Source: Leptospiraceae bacterium
Lineage (GTDB): Bacteria; Spirochaetota; Leptospiria; Leptospirales; Leptospiraceae
Assembly (NCBI GenBank): GCA_016708435.1
Contig: JADJFV010000013.1
Location: 1-64,000 of the forward strand
DNA length: 64,000 bases
Direction of reading: 5' to 3'
Shown here: positions 8,417 through 16,133 of the stretch, piece by piece
How positions within the stretch are numbered: position 1 is the stretch's first letter
Layout of the letters: every line of letters begins with the position of its first letter
Translations under genes and position numbers: made by a program
Notes under the pieces: generated by a model
The model's database searches: none
Seen by the model: only the letters and a program-made list of their open reading frames with translations
What the model was told of the DNA's origin: nothing

Positions 8417-8839
8417 ATGGAGCAGATGGATTCTTTTTTTAAAAGGCTATTTGTTACCTATACCAAAGAAAATGAAAAGACCGGAGAAATATATAGTGGG
8501 CGAGCAAGCGGGATTATCTCAGAAGAAGATATAAATGGAACTTCGGCAAGGGATATTTTAGCGAAAAGAGATTCGTCACACCATAAAAACAAAGACGGTT
8601 TCCAGAGGGCTGATATAGATGTTTATTCGGTTGACTCTGATGCAACAAGAGGAAGGGAACAAATGCTAATTGATTATAATGGTGGAGCAAAATCAGAAGG
8701 GGGATTTTCAGGAAATGACATCAATGGCATTAGCCATAAAAATAAAAAGAGAGAGCAATACTTGGAAGCTGCTTTAAAAATCTTTGGTGGGTTAGGAATT
8801 TTATTCTTGCTTTTTACTATACTATATTCAATAATCTAG
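8417..8839 (+). CDS. Orphan toxin-like protein, possible GIY-YIG-type domain, C-terminal membrane helix
   Basis: A 140-residue protein. Residues ~14-100 read YTKEN.KTGEIYSGR..., then KRDSSHH, then RGREQ.LIDYNGG, a pattern I associate with C-terminal toxin domains of polymorphic toxins. The Tyr/Gly, Arg and Glu placement is reminiscent of GIY-YIG nucleases, but that fold assignment is inference. A hydrophobic helix (FGGLGILFLLFTILY) ends the protein. No ribosome site is obvious, and the frame stays open upstream to 8324 without an ATG, so it may be the orphaned end of a larger gene. An Imm26-like immunity gene follows 2 bases later, supporting a toxin/immunity module. Confidence 0.6.
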   Translation: MEQMDSFFKRLFVTYTKENEKTGEIYSGRASGIISEEDINGTSARDILAKRDSSHHKNKDGFQRADIDVYSVDSDATRGREQMLIDYNGGAKSEGGFSGNDINGISHKNKKREQYLEAALKIFGGLGILFLLFTILYSII

Positions 8840-8841
8840 TT

Positions 8842-9339
8842 ATGGTTACGACACCGAAAAAACAAAAGAGGACGATGGGTTCCATTGTAAAAGTTCCCCT
8901 TGAAAAAGGGTTTCATACGTATGCTAGAATCTTAGGTGTTGATATTGCTTTTTATGATCTGCGCACAAAAGAAGAAATCACAAACATGAAAGAAATTGTT
9001 TCTTCTCCGATATTGTTTATTACTGCGGTCAATTATTATGCGATTACAAAAGGTCTTTGGGAGAAAGTTGGTAAAGCATCTTTAGAGGAATATCCTGTTA
9101 CCATTCCGCCTCAATTTGTACAAAATCCATTAAACCCCGAACAATTCTTCATTGAAGAAAAGGGAATTCGCCGACCTGCGACCAAAGAAGAATGCAAAGG
9201 ATTAGAACGATCCGCAGTCTGGACACCAGAAGGAATCCAAAAACGGCTGAATGATTACTATGCAGGGCGTAATAACTATTATGTGCAAAAAGATCACAGT
9301 TTAGATAGCTCCTTTAGCAAGAAAGAAAAAGTAGCTTGA
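8842..9339 (+). CDS. Imm26-family immunity protein
   Basis: A 165-residue protein with the layout of the Imm26 family: GSIVKVPL...FHTYARIL near the start, an AFYDLRT block, then PATKEECKGLER and VWTPE..QKRLNDYYAGR. Imm26 proteins neutralise contact-dependent or polymorphic toxins in the producing cell. It begins 2 bases after the toxin-like ORF at 8417, the usual toxin-immunity order. A 5'- and 3'-truncated second copy lies at 19687-19973. Start ATG 8842 has no strong ribosome site, suggesting coupling to the toxin ORF. Confidence 0.8.
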   Translation: MVTTPKKQKRTMGSIVKVPLEKGFHTYARILGVDIAFYDLRTKEEITNMKEIVSSPILFITAVNYYAITKGLWEKVGKASLEEYPVTIPPQFVQNPLNPEQFFIEEKGIRRPATKEECKGLERSAVWTPEGIQKRLNDYYAGRNNYYVQKDHSLDSSFSKKEKVA

Positions 9340-9488
9340 TTTGCGGCATCTCGACTTGTAGTGAGTTTATCGAATCCCACAAGATTCAGACAGAGGAAGA
9401 AAGTTAAGTCATACAGTTCCAAATTTTTAGTATTCTCAGCTTCTTAATACAGACTTCGAAAGTTCTTCTCCAACCCAGAACCCCGCTT

Positions 9489-9696
9489 TATTTTTAATAG
9501 TAAGACTATTCATTTGTATTTTATTTATCATAAGAGTATAATTTTAATCATTAAGGAAAAATGCAATGATACAGAAAAATATTCTTCTTGAAATACAAAC
9601 GCATATAGAGATTGCACAATCAAAGATAGCCGTGGATGCAGCCAATGAATTCATTTCAAAAAATAAATCTATTTTGGAAAATGAAAAAAGCATTGA
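9489..9696 (+). repeat. ~208-base direct repeat A (leader plus N-terminal module)
   Basis: Closely matches 12588-12795. It spans the upstream region, including the small palindrome AATAGTAAGACTATT, the ribosome site and the first ~44 codons of the genes at 9566 and 12665. The match ends sharply inside both genes, after which the proteins are unrelated. This marks a recombination junction. Confidence 0.8.
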
Positions 9697-10057
9697 ATCT
9701 GGTTTTAGTGCAACAAGCTTTAAAACTAGTGCGTATTGGTTTTGGGAAAATAAAAGACAAATAATAAGTGATACGGGCATTCCATATCATTACGGTTATT
9801 TAACGCAAAAATCTACATGGAAATGGGATGATATGAAGTTTAAAGGACGACTAATTAAAATTAAATCATCTAGTTATGCTGAAAGTTGTAATTCAGGTGG
9901 AACACTCTCATTTCTAGATATACATAAAAAAGTTTTAAGTGAGGTATCTTTTCCTTGTAAAACGGTTTCTACCACTGAGGCAAAAGTTCCAGAGAATACT
10001 TTCTATTTACAACTTGATTCTGGTGATTGGGGAGTAAGTATATTAATTACTGAATAA
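9566..10057 (+). CDS. Modular hypothetical protein (N-module of 12665, C-module of 7726)
   Basis: A 163-residue protein made of two separable parts. Residues 1-44 (helical, IAQSKIAVDAANEFIS) are nearly identical to the start of the protein at 12665. Residues ~44-163 match the C-terminal domain of the lipoprotein pseudogene at 7726. The C-domain carries paired cysteines (SCNSGG; FPCKTV) and a terminal LDSGDWGVSILI strand, suggesting a small beta-rich domain. It has no signal peptide. It ends 5 bases before the metalloprotease gene, so the two are probably co-expressed. No function is recognised; the modular swap resembles toxin/effector cassettes. Confidence 0.65.
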   Translation: MIQKNILLEIQTHIEIAQSKIAVDAANEFISKNKSILENEKSIESGFSATSFKTSAYWFWENKRQIISDTGIPYHYGYLTQKSTWKWDDMKFKGRLIKIKSSSYAESCNSGGTLSFLDIHKKVLSEVSFPCKTVSTTEAKVPENTFYLQLDSGDWGVSILITE

Positions 10058-10062
10058 AGCTA

Positions 10063-11706
10063 ATGAAAACGATAAAAGATATTTTACTGGAGACTAGAGA
10101 AAATGACTTTTTTGAAAAAGTGGAGCCATTTTCTCGTTTTATTCTGAAAAAGGAAAACGAATCATTGTCTCCTGATTTTTTAAAATGGTTTGAGAAAAGT
10201 ATAGAAGAGCAAATTTTTAAATTTGGGAAATTACAATACCTATATTTTAAAAAGGGTCCCGGTTTTGGTGCAGTTGGAGAAGAAAGAACAGCTAAAAGTT
10301 TTATAAGAGCTTTGGATAAAATTCCAGCCAGAAGTAAAATTTATTCTCAGCAAATGTCTTCTTTCGAATCTCGAATAAATGAGATTGATGCCGAGTATGG
10401 GTATCCAGATTCTGAGTTTTTAAAACAGGAATTGAAACGGCTATACTTTATATTCATGGAAGTGGAGGTTATGGTTGAAGATCATCTCTGGATCAATCGA
10501 ATGCTGGAATGGATGGGAAGTTCAAACCGATATGAATTTGCTTTGAGAACAGAAGGTTTTATTATGCATTTTGGCAAAGAAACTATCCAAAAAAGTAAAA
10601 TCAATAATAAGTTAATTGAAATAAGGACTTTGGAAAATGAATTAGCTAGGACTCCTTTAGCAAATCTGAATATAGCAGCCTCCAACTTTGGAGAATTTAT
10701 CTTGCTGCGAAAGTGTGCCTTTGAGAGTTCTTTTTACAATAGTTGGTGTAGTTTGTATTCTGATCTGAATGAAGTATCTCTAATATGGCTCCACGATTAT
10801 ACTAATATTTCGATTATGATTCGATACTTTGCCCTCACTGCTTATGGATTTCTATCCTTAGAAGAAGCTGAGAAAGGCTCTAAGAAGTTTATTGATGAAG
10901 TCGTAGAGGGAACACTGTGGCATGAAATCGGGCATTCCATTTCACTGGATGAAAACTTGAATTTACAGAATCATCATAAAGGTCTAGTTTCCTCCTTGCC
11001 GAATACTACAAATCATTCTGCTATCGCTTTAAAAGAAGCAATGGCAGATTGGGCTCCAACGATGGATGGAGTAAGTGGACCCATTATGAATTTAATCCAG
11101 ATTTCAGAAAAGGATTATGAAAAAGCTCAAAGAATGTTATTTGTCTATTTGTCGGATTACTGGTTTTTAAATCCCGATAATGATTTTCTAAGTAAAATGA
11201 CAGATCTCATTTTATCTTTGCTTATGCCTTTTATAAATTCAGATAGGGAAATTGATTTTCAAGAAATCAAAAATAATCATGATGAAATTTATAAATTTCT
11301 AGAAGACCATTTTAAAGAAGTTTCCGACAAGCTTTTGGAAGTGATTGAATCGGCATCATTTAAAGCATCTGATGATCTTTCAGTGAATTTTACTTTTATT
11401 TCTAAACGATTAGCAGAGATGTTAAATCCCGTGCTTAAGAAAGAAGATCTGGAAGGCTGTAAAGAAACGACTTTATTTTGGCAACACGTTATAAACTCTC
11501 TTGAATCGCATTCTCCTGAATCGTACATTCATTTTCAAGAATGTCTTAAAAACTATGATACAAAATTTAATTCGGATTTATTACAATTTATTTCGAAAAA
11601 AGATGCATTGGCTGCTAAATCATCCAATCTGCGTGAGTATGTTGTTGAGTCCATGAAAAGAAAAGGTTTTTATAGCTCGAAAGGAGTGAATCCATCATTA
11701 CAGTAA
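10063..11706 (+). CDS. Putative zinc metalloprotease with HEIGH motif
   Basis: A 547-residue protein without signal peptide or membrane segment. It carries the zincin motif HEIGH at residues 287-291, and a downstream KEAMADW (Glu325, Asp329) suited to the third zinc ligand in a gluzincin-type site. The regions before and after are helical and not recognised. It starts 5 bases after the modular protein at 9566. The protease call rests only on the motif and its distance to the acidic helix. It could be an effector, a processing enzyme for the neighbouring modules, or an unrelated peptidase. Confidence 0.6.
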   Translation: MKTIKDILLETRENDFFEKVEPFSRFILKKENESLSPDFLKWFEKSIEEQIFKFGKLQYLYFKKGPGFGAVGEERTAKSFIRALDKIPARSKIYSQQMSSFESRINEIDAEYGYPDSEFLKQELKRLYFIFMEVEVMVEDHLWINRMLEWMGSSNRYEFALRTEGFIMHFGKETIQKSKINNKLIEIRTLENELARTPLANLNIAASNFGEFILLRKCAFESSFYNSWCSLYSDLNEVSLIWLHDYTNISIMIRYFALTAYGFLSLEEAEKGSKKFIDEVVEGTLWHEIGHSISLDENLNLQNHHKGLVSSLPNTTNHSAIALKEAMADWAPTMDGVSGPIMNLIQISEKDYEKAQRMLFVYLSDYWFLNPDNDFLSKMTDLILSLLMPFINSDREIDFQEIKNNHDEIYKFLEDHFKEVSDKLLEVIESASFKASDDLSVNFTFISKRLAEMLNPVLKKEDLEGCKETTLFWQHVINSLESHSPESYIHFQECLKNYDTKFNSDLLQFISKKDALAAKSSNLREYVVESMKRKGFYSSKGVNPSLQ

Positions 11707-11884
11707 AATATTTCGCTTTCCTTTCATAACTGGATATTTTGAACTAAAGCTTGTAAATTTTTTTCCCAATAAATGAGTCTGCTCTTGCCATTAGTGACAA
11801 TGGTGATATTTATGGGAAATATGGTAATTGTTGGAAAGAAGGGAATGGTAGTAAAATTCTATTATAATAAAGAGGAACTAAATA

Positions 11885-12534
11885 ATGAAATTTGTTCACT
11901 TAACAAAACTTAAAAATATTGGAAGAATAAAAAAAGAAGGAATTCACAAAATTAAAGGAAAAGGTGTTTATTGTATGCCTTTTTTGAAACACACCTTTTA
12001 GCTTATGTAGAAAATCCTAACGATCCAAAGGGTCTTGATAATATAATTAAATCCAATGATCCATTGCCTGCATACCACTTATGGAGGTTTCTTTTTAACT
12101 ATGGGATTCATTCTAATTGGGGGATAAAACATGCTGCGATAATTTTTGATATGCCGAAGGAAAGCTACCCATTAAGAATTACATTTCCCATTGGTATGAA
12201 TGGAATTGCAAATGAAGTGGCATTAATTCTTAAAGATGATCCAATACTTAATATCCCTGAAGAAGAAAAAGAAGAATACATTCGTATTTCTGAACAGCCA
12301 CCTTTTTTTTCTGATACTGTAGACATAAAGGTTTATTCTGAAGAAGCTGCGAGTAGGGTATTTCATATATTACTGGAATCCGGTTATGAAGTTCCATACA
12401 AAAGTTGGGAGTATTTAGAAGTTATAACAAGTAGTTCGATTCCAGTTTCAGCGATAAAACGCATTATTCCCTTTTATAGAAAAAGCCATGAAAATAAAAA
12501 TAAAAAATATAAGGATTATTCAAAAGAAGAATAG
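11885..12534 (+). pseudogene. Hypothetical gene, frameshifted in a T run
   Basis: ATG 11885 opens a frame encoding MKFVHLT...IKKEGI...GVYCMP that closes at 12001. A second frame from ~11971 encodes 187 residues to TAG 12534. Adding one T to the T6 run at 11980-11985 fuses them into a 217-codon gene. The start MKF(V/I)HLT...I.K.G(I/L) recurs in the fragment at 27516-27617. This opening (H, then a helix with G-I) is faintly like ADP-ribosyltransferase-fold proteins, but I cannot confirm that. The frameshift may be real or a homopolymer error. Confidence 0.6.
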
Positions 12535-12587
12535 CGCATACTCCCGTTAATCTCTTTTAGTCGAATGTGAACCAAAATCGACAAATA

Positions 12588-12795
12588 TTATTTTTAATAG
12601 TAAGACTATTCATTTGTATTTATTTATCATAAGAGTATAATTTTAATCATTGAGGAAAAAATCAATGGTACAGAAAAATATTCTTCTTGAAATACAAAAG
12701 CATATAGAGATTGCACAATCAAAGATAGCAGTGGATGCAGCTAATGAGTTCATTTCAAAAAATAAGGCTATTTTGGAAAATGAAACAAGCATTGA
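12588..12795 (+). repeat. ~208-base direct repeat B (leader plus N-terminal module)
   Basis: Second copy of the repeat at 9489-9696. It includes the AATAGTAAGACTATT palindrome, the ribosome site and the first ~44 codons of the gene at 12665. Confidence 0.8.
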
Positions 12796-13036
12796 CTTTG
12801 GTGGTAGCTGCGGATACGCTTATCTAATTGCTTATAATGGCAGGCATCCAGTCTTAAAAAATCTAAAGCAAATAGGATTAGTCGATGATCCTAAAAAACC
12901 ATATTATATTGGTCTTAATTTTCCGATCCAATTCTCACAATGCCTTGAATATAATTTATTTGTGAAAAGGAGTGTTTGCAAATATTTGAATGAGAATCTA
13001 GCAAATATTTTTTTCTGTATTTACAGGGTAGATTAA
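12665..13036 (+). CDS. Modular hypothetical protein (shares N-module with 9566)
   Basis: A 123-residue protein from ATG 12665; a TTG at 12650 is also in frame but the ATG matches the paralogue. Residues 1-44 copy the N-module of the protein at 9566. The rest (FGGSCGYAYLIAYNGRHP...) is unrelated to it and contains three cysteines and an aromatic YYIGLNFPIQFSQC stretch. No signal peptide or known domain is recognised. The gene is one variant of a cassette-like family with a constant start and an exchangeable end. Confidence 0.6.
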   Translation: MVQKNILLEIQKHIEIAQSKIAVDAANEFISKNKAILENETSIDFGGSCGYAYLIAYNGRHPVLKNLKQIGLVDDPKKPYYIGLNFPIQFSQCLEYNLFVKRSVCKYLNENLANIFFCIYRVD

Positions 13037-13038
13037 AT

Positions 13039-13070
13039 ACAATAATCTTAATAGTAAAATTCCCTTCTTG
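13039..13070 (+). repeat. 32-base dispersed repeat, downstream copy
   Basis: Almost identical to 7642-7673 (core TTAATAGTAAAATTCC). It lies about 90 bases before the exported small protein at 13158. Confidence 0.6.
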
Positions 13071-13157
13071 TAAATCTCTCCTTCTCTTGCTAAAATATAC
13101 AAATAGCAAGGGAAAATTCTTTTCAGCATAAAGAGTTCTAATCAAGGAGAGGAAAAT

Positions 13158-13331
13158 ATGAAATTACCAATCAGAGCATTCATCTTCATTTGTTTGTCAT
13201 TAACCGCTCAAATTGTTTATTCAAATGATCTACGGGCTTTGAATGAGGAATTAGCGCGAATACAGTCAGAATCAGTTCTTCTAATGAAGACACTTCAAAA
13301 ATATTCTAGTTCTTTCGAAACACTCCAATAG
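13158..13331 (+). CDS. Small exported protein
   Basis: A 57-residue ORF with a strong AAGGAGAGG site. The first ~22 residues form a signal peptide (basic start, FIFICLSLTAQIVYS), giving a mature part of only ~35 residues with a helical heptad-like pattern (LRALNEELARIQSES). No cysteine follows the signal, so it is secreted rather than lipidated. No homologue is recognised. The good ribosome site and signal argue that it is real. Confidence 0.6.
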   Translation: MKLPIRAFIFICLSLTAQIVYSNDLRALNEELARIQSESVLLMKTLQKYSSSFETLQ

Positions 13332-13431
13332 GCTAACGCCAAACAAGAAAAAAACATTACTCGTAAAAAGACTCTACTATTTACCACCGACACAATTCTA
13401 GCAGAGAACTTTTACAAGAAGGAGTTTTACA

Positions 13432-13590
13432 ATGAATCCATCTGATATAAACAGAAATACTAAAAAAAATAATTTCACAGAAAAAGAAATAAATCTTTAC
13501 CGAAGAGGATTACGGGTATTATACGCAGAACTCGGACTCGAAATTTTCTCTTTCCTAGAAATCGTAATTAAAATGAACAAAGAAAAATAA
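13432..13590 (+). CDS. Small hypothetical protein
   Basis: A 52-residue ORF with an AAGGAG site 6 bases before ATG 13432. The charged N-terminal half (EKEINLYRRG) is followed by a moderately hydrophobic helix (LYAELGLEIFSFLEIVIKM). It precedes the HD hydrolase gene by 30 bases and may be co-transcribed. No family is recognised. Confidence 0.5.
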   Translation: MNPSDINRNTKKNNFTEKEINLYRRGLRVLYAELGLEIFSFLEIVIKMNKEK

Positions 13591-13620
13591 ACTCAAATTT
13601 ATTCCAACGGAGAACCATTT

Positions 13621-14175
13621 ATGATAAGTATAGAGTCGAGAAAGGCAATTGAATTCTCAGCGTTAAAATTAAAGCATGTGGTTCGTAAGCGAACAGGCTT
13701 ACCATATTATACCCATATTGTACGAGTTATTTGCTTTCTTTTAGAACATGGAGTAAGAGATAATTCGATATTATCCGCCGGAGCATTGCATGACAATATC
13801 GAAGAAGGTGGCTGCTCTGTAGAAGAACTAAGTAAACATTTTAAAGAACCTACGGTTAAACTTGTAGTAGAATTAACCGATTCGTCTATTGACGACTCTT
13901 TAGTATTGAAGCAACATAAAATCTTTCTTGCAAAATATGTTTATTCTCACGAAGCCATATTAATAAGCTGCAGTGATAAATACGATAATTTCTATGAGAA
14001 TATCTCTGAATATAAATTGGGGCTTACTAAGTTTACGCCTAGTAAGATAGATTATTACTTTGGACTCTATAAATCATTCGAATACAGACTACAAAAAAAG
14101 CATGACCCTGTATTGGAAAGTATGCTAAAAGACTATCGACTGTTACTTGATAGATTTGAGAATGAAGTTAAATAA
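13621..14175 (+). CDS. HD-domain hydrolase, SpoT/MESH1-like
   Basis: A 184-residue protein with the HD pattern of (p)ppGpp hydrolases: RKRTGLPYYTH (His32), ALHDNIEE (His57-Asp58, Glu61-62) and a later SCSDKYDN block that stands where KLADR..N lies in SpoT. The length equals that of single-domain MESH1-type small alarmone hydrolases. No synthetase, TGS or ACT domain is present. Such hydrolases can degrade (p)ppGpp or related alarmones and sometimes act as antitoxins to toxic synthetases; no synthetase is adjacent here. A 159-residue unknown protein follows 10 bases later. Substrate assignment is inference. Confidence 0.7.
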   Translation: MISIESRKAIEFSALKLKHVVRKRTGLPYYTHIVRVICFLLEHGVRDNSILSAGALHDNIEEGGCSVEELSKHFKEPTVKLVVELTDSSIDDSLVLKQHKIFLAKYVYSHEAILISCSDKYDNFYENISEYKLGLTKFTPSKIDYYFGLYKSFEYRLQKKHDPVLESMLKDYRLLLDRFENEVK

Positions 14176-14185
14176 GGAGAACGCT

Positions 14186-14665
14186 ATGAAAGAGATAAAA
14201 GTCTTAGAAGATTACTACTTTAAAATTTATACTGATTGTAAACCAAAGTTTGAAAATTTCTTACTTGAAAATGGAATGAAAGATTTTAGAGTTTTAAAAT
14301 TGGATAAAAAAATGCAAATCATGGATACCGATCATACAGGAACAAAAACGCTGAGAGGCTTTCAAGTATTATGGATTTATTCTCTTTGGAAACTAGATGA
14401 CCAAGTAAATGCTAGAATCATTGTAGTTCCAAAATCGATTATGGAAAAAAAGAATGAAACAGAACATGTGATGCTAACAACAATGATCTTTCATATTCTT
14501 AACTACAGGAGTAAAAAGGCTTTCATGCCAGTATTATTTACAGATGGAAATCCGAATGAGTTCATAGATTTTATTTGTAACGCTGAACGATATAAGCCTT
14601 TAAAAGATTTACTATGCATCGGAACTCCCGATAGATTAATTGAGTTAAGTTCTTTTAGTGGATAA
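14186..14665 (+). CDS. Hypothetical protein downstream of HD hydrolase
   Basis: A 159-residue soluble protein starting at ATG 14186 behind an AAGGAGAAC site; the frame is open earlier but overlaps the hydrolase gene. It is mixed alpha/beta with a tryptophan-rich centre (VLWIYSLWKLDD). It has no signal peptide and no motif I recognise. The 10-base spacing indicates one operon with the HD hydrolase. It could be an immunity-type or regulatory partner, which is only a guess. Confidence 0.55.
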   Translation: MKEIKVLEDYYFKIYTDCKPKFENFLLENGMKDFRVLKLDKKMQIMDTDHTGTKTLRGFQVLWIYSLWKLDDQVNARIIVVPKSIMEKKNETEHVMLTTMIFHILNYRSKKAFMPVLFTDGNPNEFIDFICNAERYKPLKDLLCIGTPDRLIELSSFSG

Positions 14666-14737
14666 TAACATGAAACCGACACAAAATATTACGACAATTA
14701 TAAGCCTAAATATTTTAGAAAGGATGGTATAAAAACA

Positions 14738-15112
14738 ATGCGAACTTCTAAAGAAAGAAAAGAAATAGAATATTTTAATGAACATGTCTATAATGAGGCT
14801 AATAAGATTTTGCCGGAAGATTCCGAATCAACTATGAATGCTAAAATTATGGCTGAAAATTTAATTGTAAATATAATATTAGACAGTCCCTTTAAGTTTA
14901 AATTTCCAAATTCGGCAGATTGGTTTCAAAAGAAAAGAGAAGAAATTAAAGCTGAATATCCAGAGGAATGTAAATACTTTCACTCTGCATTTTTGCACTC
15001 TAAACTTCTAGAAGAATTAGAGCCAATGTATTTAGCCTCCGATACGGTTCCTAGTAAAGAAAAAGATTTGTATTTAAAAGTAAAAAGAAAAAATACAAAG
15101 CCACTACAGTGA
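14738..15112 (+). CDS. Hypothetical protein
   Basis: A 124-residue, strongly charged, mostly helical protein. The ribosome site is weak (GAAAGGATGG about 15 bases before ATG). Its last ~20 codons reappear as a decayed fragment at 24066-24131 (ASD...KEKDLYL), showing that a second copy once existed in the island. No domain is recognised. Confidence 0.5.
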   Translation: MRTSKERKEIEYFNEHVYNEANKILPEDSESTMNAKIMAENLIVNIILDSPFKFKFPNSADWFQKKREEIKAEYPEECKYFHSAFLHSKLLEELEPMYLASDTVPSKEKDLYLKVKRKNTKPLQ

Positions 15113-15158
15113 GTAGTGAATCGTTTATTTACCTTGCAATAATTTCTTTAATGGCAAA

Positions 15159-15545
15159 TTATTCCGTTCTAACAACTGATATAGTTATTCCGTTTTGAAT
15201 TTTGGTATAGTGGAAGAAACAGCCATTAAAGTCATTGGTTTCAATTATATTTTTTTGAGTAAGTAACCAGACATCTCCGATTAAATCTAGGCAAGATTCA
15301 AAAGATAACTCTCCAGTTTCATTTTTTTCTTTACACATTTGTTCCAGTTGTAATAAAATATTTTTTACTAATTCATCTGATTTATTTTTATTAGCAAAGT
15401 CGTTCCACATTCTTGTGTAAGTGTCTTTAAGATTTTCAACGACTCCTTCAAATTTTCCTTTTTTAAAAGCATCTTGGTTCATTTCTAAACCAATTCCTTG
15501 ATCTGTATCGTTTTTGTAAAATACGGTTATTTTATTAAGTGGCAT
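15159..15545 (-). CDS. Hypothetical protein (reverse strand)
   Basis: A 128-residue acidic protein (MPLNKITVFYKNDTDQGIGLE...). It is the only minus-strand ORF in this part of the island, and its 3' end faces that of the gene at 14738. Secondary structure looks like strand, helices, then terminal strands (FFHYTKIQNGITISVV). Small acidic proteins of this style are common among immunity proteins, but no family is recognised. Confidence 0.5.
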   Translation of the reverse strand: MPLNKITVFYKNDTDQGIGLEMNQDAFKKGKFEGVVENLKDTYTRMWNDFANKNKSDELVKNILLQLEQMCKEKNETGELSFESCLDLIGDVWLLTQKNIIETNDFNGCFFHYTKIQNGITISVVRTE

Positions 15546-16133
15546 TCAGTAGAGTCCAGATAAAGATTTCAGTCTAGGATATTTTTCATTGAGTATATGA
15601 GTCAAGTAAGATTCTTGATATTTTGTAATGTCCATATGAAAGAATCGGAATATTTAACAGATGAGCAATTGGAATATGCAGGAACGAATTTTGAGTCGCT
15701 TATAAAATAGGCAAAGCCAATAGCAGATAGAAGGTGAAGAGAAAGAAAAGAGAAATTACTCACAATGTCTCCGATCAACATTTGGCCTATATTGGAGAAT
15801 ATATACTGATTCTACTTAGTCGTTGTGTAAGATTTTATAGAAAAGTGAATCAGTATAGACCATTTCAACTTATTTGAATTGTTTAGACGCAATTCTTTTT
15901 GAGAAATGGTATAACGCAAAAATATCCCATTTTGTATCTTGAAGAATTGATTCAAGAAATTTTATTTGATAACCCTGAAGATTATTTATAGAGAATCTTA
16001 TTAAAACCAAAATTTTGAAGTTTGAAATTATCTGTAATTAATTAACGATTTCAATAAATTTGCAATACCATTCAGAATAGTTAGAAATAGGAATTGACAG
16101 ATTTTTATGAGAGAGAATTGAATTGGACAAACA
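15546..16133 (+). other. Intergenic region with a strong hairpin, no clear gene
   Basis: A 588-base gap. A 24-codon ORF at 15636-15710 lacks a ribosome site and looks like a gene remnant. The main feature is an inverted repeat at 15802-15857. Confidence 0.45.
15802..15857. repeat. Inverted repeat, 11-bp perfect arms
   Basis: TATACTGATTC at 15802-15812 pairs with GAATCAGTATA at 15847-15857. Four further pairs (ACTT/AAGT) follow after a one-base bulge, leaving a loop of about 26 bases. No T-run follows, so it is not a standard terminator. It could be a mobile-element end, an operator or an RNA structure. Confidence 0.55.

Noticed and set aside
9489..12795. CRISPR array or insertion sequence as source of the repeats
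   Set aside because: The repeats are two long coding copies, not short regularly spaced units, and no transposase or terminal inverted repeats flank them.
14147..14185. Upstream start for the gene at 14186
   Set aside because: The open frame begins inside the HD hydrolase gene and has no ribosome site; ATG 14186 has AAGGAGAAC.
15636..15710. A 24-residue ORF in the gap before the PPP phosphatase
   Set aside because: No ribosome site or promoter; probably the remains of a gene end.
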